From Curtobacterium sp. MCLR17_032 (lineage in GTDB: Bacteria; Actinomycetota; Actinomycetes; Actinomycetales; Microbacteriaceae): DNA of 64,000 nucleotides. The stretch lies in assembly GCF_003234795.2 (NCBI RefSeq), contig NZ_CP126268.1:2480001-2544000 (forward strand), in the 5' to 3' direction. The notes beneath the pieces were generated by a model. That model did no database searches. It was not told the origin of the DNA and was given only the letters and a program-made list of their open reading frames with translations. Of the stretch, positions 58,883 through 64,000 are shown in pieces (position 1 is the first letter of the stretch; the number at the start of each line of letters is the position of its first letter). Made by a program: the position numbers and the translations under genes.

Positions 58883-59535
58883 ACTGCTCCTTCGTCGACG
58901 GCTGACCCGCGGAGGTCGGCCGCCGGGTCTGCGTACCCGACCTCGGTGAAACGACCGGCGGCGGTGTCGGGTACCCGCTGGAGGCTCGTGATGCTGGACA
59001 GGTCGCACCGGCGCTTGCGCGGGTCGTGCCAGAGCGGCTCCCCCGCCAGGCGACGGTGCACCATCCAGATGGGGAGTTGGTGGCTGACGAGGACGACGTC
59101 CCCGCCGTCGACGCTCTCCCAGGCGGTGGCGACCGCGGCGAGCATGCGGTTCGCGATCGACTCGTACGCCTCGCCCCAGCTCGGTCGCCAGGGGTTCGCG
59201 ATCCACGGCCATTCGGTCGGGCGTCGGACGGAGCGCTTGGTGAACCCGGGAGGCTGTCCTTCGTACCGGTTCGTCGGCTCGATGAGGCGTTCGTCGAGCC
59301 GGACGTCGAGACCGTAGGCGGCCGACCAGGGAGCAGCGGACTCCTGCGTGCGCTGGAGCGGCGAGGCGACGATCGCGCGGACGTCGACCCCGGCGTCCTT
59401 CCAGGCGGCGGCGGAGGTGGCGGCCATCCGAGTGCCGAGCTCGCTCAGACCGAAGCCCGGGAGCCGCCCGTAGAGGACACGGTCGGGGTTGTGGACCTCG
59501 CCGTGCCGCACGAGGTGGATCGTGTTCGCGGGCAT
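58879..59535 (-). CDS. Histidine phosphatase superfamily protein
   Basis: 218 residues from ATG at 59535. The R-H-G motif is in IHLVRHGEVHNPDRVLYGRLPGFGLSELG, Arg in VASPLQRTQESA and the second His in VVLVSHQLPIWMV, all needed for the phosphohistidine mechanism. Substrate unknown (phosphoglycerate mutase-like class). It is the first gene of the cytochrome c maturation operon in this window, a common placement in Actinobacteria. TACACT at 59543-59548 is seven nt before the ATG, so the operon message is leaderless. Confidence 0.9.
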   Translation of the reverse strand: MPANTIHLVRHGEVHNPDRVLYGRLPGFGLSELGTRMAATSAAAWKDAGVDVRAIVASPLQRTQESAAPWSAAYGLDVRLDERLIEPTNRYEGQPPGFTKRSVRRPTEWPWIANPWRPSWGEAYESIANRMLAAVATAWESVDGGDVVLVSHQLPIWMVHRRLAGEPLWHDPRKRRCDLSSITSLQRVPDTAAGRFTEVGYADPAADLRGSAVDEGAV

Positions 59536-59613
59536 GGGTTCCAGTGTAGGTCGGTCCTGCTCGCCCACCCGCCGCTCAGCAGATCCACGGCTGCACACCT
59601 GTTCAGTGCGCCG

Positions 59614-61104
59614 TCAGCCGAGGTGGCCGGAGAGCCGTCCGTGCAGGGCGATCGACCCGGTGTTCAGGTTGACGACCTCGACGGTCGACCCGTGCTGCGC
59701 GAACCGCTGCTCGATCCCGTCGAGGGCGGCCACGGTGCTGGCGTCGAAGACGTGTGCGTCGGTCATGTCGATGACCACGTGCTCCGGGTCCGCGGCGTAG
59801 GAGAACCGGGTGACCAGGTCGTTCGACGACGCGAAGAACAGCGCGCCGCGGACCCGGTAGCGGACCGTGTGCTCGTCGACGGGTTCCCGGACGACCTCCA
59901 CGACGTGGGCGACCCGGCGGGCGAAGACGAGCGCGGCGACCACGACACCGGCCAGGACACCGGTCGCCAGGTTGTTGGTCGCCAGGACCACGAGCACGGT
60001 GATGACCATCACGGCGGTCTCCCCCAGCGGCATCCGGCGGAGCGTGCGCGGTCGGATGCTGTGCCAGTCGAAGGTCGCGACACAGACCATGAGCATGACG
60101 GCGGTCAGCGCGGCCATCGGGATCTCGGCGACCACGTCGTGCAGCACGATCGTGAGCACGAGGATCGCGGCCCCGGCGGTGAAGGTCGACACGCGTGTCC
60201 GAGCACCGGCCGTCTTCACGTTGACGACGGTCTGGCCGATCATCGCGCACCCACCGGTGCCGCCGAAGAACGCGGCGGCGATGTTCGCGATGCCCTGCCC
60301 CCAGGACTCGCGCCAGGCACTGGAGCGGGTCTCGGTGACGGCGTCGACGAGCTGTGCGGTGAGCAGGGTCTCGATGAGCCCGACGATCGCGACACCGAAC
60401 GCGTACGGCGCGATGAGCCGCAGGGTGTCGAGCGTGAACGGCACGGTGACGCCGTTGAACCCGGGCAGTGCGGTCGGCAGCGCGCCCTCGTCGCCGACGG
60501 TCGGGACGGCGACCCCGAACAGGACGGTGATGCCGGTGATCACGACCACCGCGATGAGCGGCGCCGGGACCGCCTTGGTGAGGTACGGGACACCGATGAT
60601 GAGCCCGATGCCGAGCGCGGTCAGGGGCCACACGACGAACGGGACGTCGTGGCCGAACAGGTTGGGCAGCTGCGCGGTGAAGATGAGGATCGCGAGGGCG
60701 TTCACGAAGGCGACGTTGACGCTCCGCGGGATGAAGCGCATGAGCCGGGCGACCCCGAGGAACCCGAGCACGAGCTGGAACAGGCCGCCGAGCACGATCG
60801 TCGGCACCAGGTAGGCGACGCCGTGGTCGCGGACCAGTGGGGCGATGACGAGTGCGACGGACCCCGCGGCGGCGGAGATCATCGCCGGGCGGCCGCCCAC
60901 GATCGAGATGACGATCGCGAAGACCACGCTCGAGAAGAGCCCGACGGCCGGGTCGACGCCTGCCACGACCGAGAACGAGATCGCCTCGGGGATCAGGGCG
61001 AGTGCGGTGACGACGCCGGCCAGGACCTCCCGGGTCAGCAGGCGCGGCGAACGCAGGGCGGACAGGACGCTCGGCGCGCCGGGGACGGTGCTGGTGATCG
61101 ACAT
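59614..61104 (-). CDS. SulP-family anion transporter with STAS domain
   Basis: 496 residues. About 12 membrane spans carry ALALIPEAISFSVVAGVDPAVGLFSSVVFAIVISIVGGRPAMISAAAGSVALV, the SulP signature; the C-terminal 100 residues form a STAS domain (VRYRVRGALFFASSNDL, VVIDMTDAHVFDASTVAALDGI). SulP proteins move sulfate, bicarbonate or other anions with sodium or protons. Substrate unknown. ATG at 61104 lies eight nt after TAGGGT. It is divergent from the MerR regulator 77 bp away, a possible regulatory pair. Confidence 0.93.
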   Translation of the reverse strand: MSITSTVPGAPSVLSALRSPRLLTREVLAGVVTALALIPEAISFSVVAGVDPAVGLFSSVVFAIVISIVGGRPAMISAAAGSVALVIAPLVRDHGVAYLVPTIVLGGLFQLVLGFLGVARLMRFIPRSVNVAFVNALAILIFTAQLPNLFGHDVPFVVWPLTALGIGLIIGVPYLTKAVPAPLIAVVVITGITVLFGVAVPTVGDEGALPTALPGFNGVTVPFTLDTLRLIAPYAFGVAIVGLIETLLTAQLVDAVTETRSSAWRESWGQGIANIAAAFFGGTGGCAMIGQTVVNVKTAGARTRVSTFTAGAAILVLTIVLHDVVAEIPMAALTAVMLMVCVATFDWHSIRPRTLRRMPLGETAVMVITVLVVLATNNLATGVLAGVVVAALVFARRVAHVVEVVREPVDEHTVRYRVRGALFFASSNDLVTRFSYAADPEHVVIDMTDAHVFDASTVAALDGIEQRFAQHGSTVEVVNLNTGSIALHGRLSGHLG

Positions 61105-61181
61105 CGGGAGCGACCCTACCGCCGCGTGAGGGTTGCTGCGACCGGAGCCCGCTCACGACCGGCTCTGCCACGATGGCGGAC

Positions 61182-61580
61182 ATGACCGCCCCGGACGTCC
61201 CCACCACCATGCACATCGGCGAACTCGCCGAACGCACCGGGATGTCGCTCCGGTCGATCCGGCACTACGACGAGGTCGGACTGCTGGTGCCGAGCGGTCG
61301 GACCTCCGGCGGCTTCCGCGTCTACACGGCCGGGGACCTCGAGCGCCTGCTCGTGATCCGCCGCATGAAGCCGCTGGGGTTCACGCTCGAGGAGATGGCC
61401 GGACTGCTGCGGGTCGTCGACGGGCTGGCGACCGCGGACCCCACCGAGGCCACGGCCCTGGCTGCCCGGCTCGACGAGTTCCTCGACGACGCCCGGGCGC
61501 GGCACGCCAAGCTGCTGGAACGCGCCGCGATGGCCGAGGAGTTCATCGGGACCCTGGGGCGGCTGCGCGCCTCGGTCTGA
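61182..61580 (+). CDS. MerR-family transcriptional regulator
   Basis: 132 residues. MHIGELAERTGMSLRSIRHYDEVGLLVPSGRTSGGFRVYTAGDLERLLVIRRMKPLGFTLEEMAGLL is the MerR winged helix and wing; a coiled coil and short C-terminal helix follow. No cysteine metal site is visible, so it probably senses a small molecule or redox cue. ATG at 61182 is preferred because CACGAT lies seven nt upstream in the pattern seen for other genes here; ATG at 61173 would add three residues. Divergent from the SulP gene, which it may control. Confidence 0.88.
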   Translation: MTAPDVPTTMHIGELAERTGMSLRSIRHYDEVGLLVPSGRTSGGFRVYTAGDLERLLVIRRMKPLGFTLEEMAGLLRVVDGLATADPTEATALAARLDEFLDDARARHAKLLERAAMAEEFIGTLGRLRASV

Positions 61581-61846
61581 TCCCGTCGATCCGCGATCAG
61601 CGCTGGGTGAGAGGGTGGGTGGCCAGGCCGCAGCACCGGGACCCTCCGTCATGAGTCCCGCCCCGTGTCCTCCCGCGACCTGGCCACGACGACGACGGTA
61701 GGGACCTGGCGGAGCCGGGGCGGGCCTCCCGGTCGTCCCTGTGGACGAACGCTCCGAGCGGTGTTGCTGTGCAGGGAGAGGCGCAGCCCGGACCGAGTTC
61801 GCCACCGGCACGCCACTCGCGCGCCCGGCCGGTAGACTCGACGACC
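61581..61846. other. Intergenic region without recognised features
   Basis: 266 bp between the MerR gene and aspS. Apart from the aspS -10 box (TAGACT, 61833-61838) I see no open reading frame with family resemblance, no strong hairpin and no repeat. Confidence 0.4.
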
Positions 61847-63187
61847 GTGATCGAACGCACCCGCATCGCCGACCTCGCAAGCCTCCCCGACGGCCCCGTC
61901 TCCGTGGCCGGATGGGTCGAGACCGTCCGCGATCAGAAGAAGGTGCAGTTCGTCGTCCTCCGCGACGAGAGCGGCGCCGTCCAGCTGGTCAACCCCGCCA
62001 CCCGTGAAGCCGTCGAGGGGGACGACACCTCCGCCGCGGCCCTCGCCACCACCGAGACGATCTCGGGCCTGGCGCACGGCTCCTTCATCCACGTCACCGG
62101 CACCCTGAAGGCCGACGAGCGCGTCAAGCTCGGCGGGCTCGAGGTCAAGGTCGGCACCCTGACCGTCGTCAGCGCCGCCATCCCCGAGACCCCGATCGCC
62201 GACGACTCGTCGCTCGACAAGCGTCTCGACTGGCGCTTCCTCGACCTGCGCAACCGCAAGCAGAACCTCATCTTCCGCATCCAGACGACGATGGAACACG
62301 CGTTCCGCACCTACTGGGTCGAGCGCGACTACATCGAGATCCACACCCCGAAGCTGATGGCGTCCGCGTCGGAGTCCCGCGCCGAGCTCTTCCAGCTCGA
62401 GTACTTCGAGACCACCGCCTACCTGTCGCAGTCGCCGCAGAACTTCAAGCAGATGGCGCAGCCGGCCGGCTTCGGTGCCGTGTTCGAGATCGCCGACGCC
62501 TTCCGCGCCGACCCCTCGTTCACCTCGCGCCACGCCACAGAGTTCACCAGCGTCGACGCCGAGTTCTCGTGGATCGAGTCCCACGAGGACGTCATGGCGA
62601 TGCACGAAGAGGTCCTGGTCGCCGGCATCACCGCCGTCAAGGAGAAGTACGGCAAGGACATCGAAGAGGTCTTCGGCTTCGAGCTGCAGGTCCCGTCCAC
62701 GCCGTTCCCCCGCGTGACCCTGGCCGAGGCCCGGACGATCGTCGCCGAGAGCGGCCACGACGTCGTCCGCGCCGACGGCGACCTGGACCCCGAGGGCGAG
62801 CGCCGCGTGTCCGCCTGGGCCAAGGAGCACCACGGGTCGGAGTTCGTCTTCGTCACCGACTACGACGCCTCGATCCGGCCGTACTACCACATGCGTCACG
62901 CCGACGACCCGACGCTCACGAACAGCTACGACCTGCTGTTCAACGGCGCCGAGATCTCCACGGGCGCCCAGCGTGAGCACCGCGTCGACGTCCTCACCGC
63001 CCAGGCGGAGGAGAAGGGCCTCGACCCGGCCGAGCTCGGCTGGTACCTCGACTTCTTCCGCTACGGCGTCCCGCCGCACGGTGGGTTCGGCATGGGCCTG
63101 GCCCGCGTGCTGATGCTCATGCTCGGCGAGCCGTCGATCCGCGAGGTCACGTACCTCTTCCGTGGCCCGACGCGCCTGACCCCGTAG
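61847..63187 (+). CDS. aspS: Aspartyl-tRNA synthetase, short archaeal-like type
   Basis: 446 residues. The N-terminal OB-fold anticodon domain (VSVAGWVETVRDQKKVQFVVLRDESGAVQLV) is followed by the class II catalytic core: RTYWVERDYIEIHTPKL (motif 1), FRADPSFTSRHATEFTSVD (motif 2) and PHGGFGMGLARVLMLML (motif 3). The GAD insertion domain of the usual bacterial enzyme (about 590 residues) is absent. This short form occurs in archaea and some bacteria and is frequently non-discriminating, charging tRNA-Asn too. GTG at 61847 is eight nt after TAGACT. Start chosen at VIERTRI, since the 26 residues before it have no family counterpart. Confidence 0.93.
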   Translation: MIERTRIADLASLPDGPVSVAGWVETVRDQKKVQFVVLRDESGAVQLVNPATREAVEGDDTSAAALATTETISGLAHGSFIHVTGTLKADERVKLGGLEVKVGTLTVVSAAIPETPIADDSSLDKRLDWRFLDLRNRKQNLIFRIQTTMEHAFRTYWVERDYIEIHTPKLMASASESRAELFQLEYFETTAYLSQSPQNFKQMAQPAGFGAVFEIADAFRADPSFTSRHATEFTSVDAEFSWIESHEDVMAMHEEVLVAGITAVKEKYGKDIEEVFGFELQVPSTPFPRVTLAEARTIVAESGHDVVRADGDLDPEGERRVSAWAKEHHGSEFVFVTDYDASIRPYYHMRHADDPTLTNSYDLLFNGAEISTGAQREHRVDVLTAQAEEKGLDPAELGWYLDFFRYGVPPHGGFGMGLARVLMLMLGEPSIREVTYLFRGPTRLTP

Positions 63188-63248
63188 GCAGCGCGGCGGC
63201 GGCGGCCGCGGTGCAGCTCGCGGCGCGGCTCGCGGCGCGGACTGTCGT

Positions 63249-63310
63249 CGCACAACAGGAACCGGCTCGAACCACGGACGTCCGTGGTTCGAGCCGGTTC
63301 TCGTTGTGCG
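63249..63310. repeat. Long perfect palindrome, family B
   Basis: Arms 63259-63279 and 63280-63300 are exact reverse complements (21 bp each, no loop; centre ACGGACGTCCGT), flanked after two unpaired bases by CGCACAAC (63249-63256) and GTTGTGCG (63303-63310). It resembles the element at 21002-21050 in head and arms. It lies between convergent aspS and the Dabb gene. Confidence 0.9.
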
Positions 63311-63385
63311 GTGCCACGGCACACCGGCCGAACGCGCAGCCGCAGGCGCGCTGGCCGCAGGCGCCGCGGCCGGGCTGCGCCGGCC

Positions 63386-63679
63386 TCAGTCCTGCCAGTC
63401 GATGGCCGCGCGGCTGGTGACCATCGCGCGGATCTCGGCGGCAGCGGCCTGGTGCTCCGGGTGGAACTGGTACTCGTCCAGGCCGGCGAGGTCGTCGAAG
63501 GTCGCGACGACCGCCAGGTCCTGGTTCTTCCCCGGGTAGGCGACGTTCTCGACGACCTCGAGCGACCGGATCGATCCGATGACGCCGACCAGGCCGGTGA
63601 GCAGTTCGCGCACCCGGGCGACGGCGACGGCGCGGTCGAGGTCCTCGCGCAGGGTCCAGGAGACGACGTGACGGATCAT
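63386..63679 (-). CDS. Dabb (stress-responsive alpha/beta barrel) family protein
   Basis: 97 residues from ATG at 63679. IRHVVSWTLRED opens the dimeric alpha-beta barrel fold, and VVATFDDLAGLDEYQFHPEHQ is the matching second block with the conserved Y-x-x-H-P-x-H. Members act in stress or as small enzymes; the exact role here is unknown. The start overlaps the glutaredoxin-like gene stop by four bases (ATGA), so the two are translationally coupled. Confidence 0.88.
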   Translation of the reverse strand: MIRHVVSWTLREDLDRAVAVARVRELLTGLVGVIGSIRSLEVVENVAYPGKNQDLAVVATFDDLAGLDEYQFHPEHQAAAAEIRAMVTSRAAIDWQD

Positions 63680-63930
63680 GCGCGAGCCTCCGCCAGTTCG
63701 ATCGCCCGGGCGAGTCGCTCGGCATCGACGTGCCAGTTGCTGTGCACACGGCCGTCGACCAGGACGACGGGGATGTCCTCGGAGTACTCCTCGCGGAGCG
63801 CGTCGTCGTCGAGGATCGACCGTTCCTGGAGGGTCGTGCCGGGGTGCGCGGACACGACCTGTTCCACGACGGGTCGCGCGTCGTCGCAGAGGTGGCATCC
63901 GGGTTTGGTGAGGAGCGTCACGGCGGGCAT
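63676..63930 (-). CDS. Glutaredoxin-like thioredoxin-fold protein
   Basis: 84 residues. LLTKPGCHLCDDARPVVEQV carries C-H-L-C at 12-15; EDIPVVLVDGRVHSNW has the cis-proline (I-P-V). This matches the DUF836/glutaredoxin-like family of small thiol oxidoreductases. Redox partner unknown; the coupled Dabb gene downstream may share its regulation. ATG at 63930; the 70 bases that remain to the window edge hold nothing that I recognise. Confidence 0.9.
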   Translation of the reverse strand: MPAVTLLTKPGCHLCDDARPVVEQVVSAHPGTTLQERSILDDDALREEYSEDIPVVLVDGRVHSNWHVDAERLARAIELAEARA

Positions 63931-64000
63931 GGCACCAGGGTAGTCCGGCGGGTCCCGCGCCCGGCTGGTGGCCCTGCATCCGCGACGTGGCAGGGATCAG

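Overview
The window is chromosomal DNA of a very GC-rich actinobacterium. The housekeeping order (tRNA-Trp, secE, nusG, rplK, rplA), a NusG with a long acidic N-terminal extension, a complete run of menaquinone genes, and frequent GTG starts sitting 6-8 nt behind a TANNNT -10 box point to Microbacteriaceae. Curtobacterium is my best guess, but that is inference only. I see no phage, IS element, CRISPR array or replication origin.

Layout. 1-10.3 kb: end of a TetR regulator, a one-lobed lipoprotein, an MFS exporter, the transsulfuration pair (PLP lyase/synthase and cystathionine beta-synthase), an ABC exporter, an amino-acid permease and a nuclease-fold orphan. 10.4-11.6 kb: rplJ-rplL with a leader that contains a terminator. 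11.7-14 kb: an OmpR-type two-component system. 14-17.3 kb: a tightly coupled three-gene unit (acyl-CoA-dehydrogenase-like protein, PIG-L deacetylase fused to a methyltransferase, glycosyltransferase), the best candidate here for an uncharacterised pathway. 17.4-20 kb: a MacB-type ABC system. 20-27.7 kb: a beta-propeller protein and a ROK-regulated sugar uptake/catabolism operon. 27.8-29.1 kb: a YqaJ-like nuclease and a Pr6Pr membrane protein. 29.2-32.3 kb: rplA, rplK, nusG, secE, tRNA-Trp. 32.4-36.3 kb: aminotransferase, murB, hadB-like and hadA-like dehydratases. 36.4-41.3 kb: tRNA-Met, tRNA-Thr, an M23 peptidase, an inositol-phosphatase family protein, tRNA-Tyr, YajQ, cardiolipin synthase. 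41.4-54.7 kb: menaquinone synthesis (menG, polyprenyl synthase, menF, menD, menA, menE, menB, menC) with fprA. 54.7-59.5 kb: System II cytochrome c maturation (ccsB, resB, ccdA, resA). 59.6-64 kb: SulP transporter, MerR regulator, a short AspRS, a Dabb protein and a glutaredoxin-like protein.

How it fits together. The menaquinone genes and the cytochrome c genes together serve the respiratory chain. The ROK regulator faces the sugar operon across a well-formed promoter with a possible operator. The ribosomal protein genes rplKA and rplJL, adjacent in many bacteria, are separated here by about 18 kb of accessory genes.

Non-coding patterns. Short tandem repeats recur directly at stop codons, often carrying the stop codon inside the unit (at 3.9, 5.6, 33.8, 36.3, 49.1, 49.9, 53.1 and 54.6 kb). 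Long palindromes fill several gaps between operons. About twenty genes look leaderless. No computation was run; repeats and palindromes were matched by eye and coordinates were counted by hand from the numbered lines.
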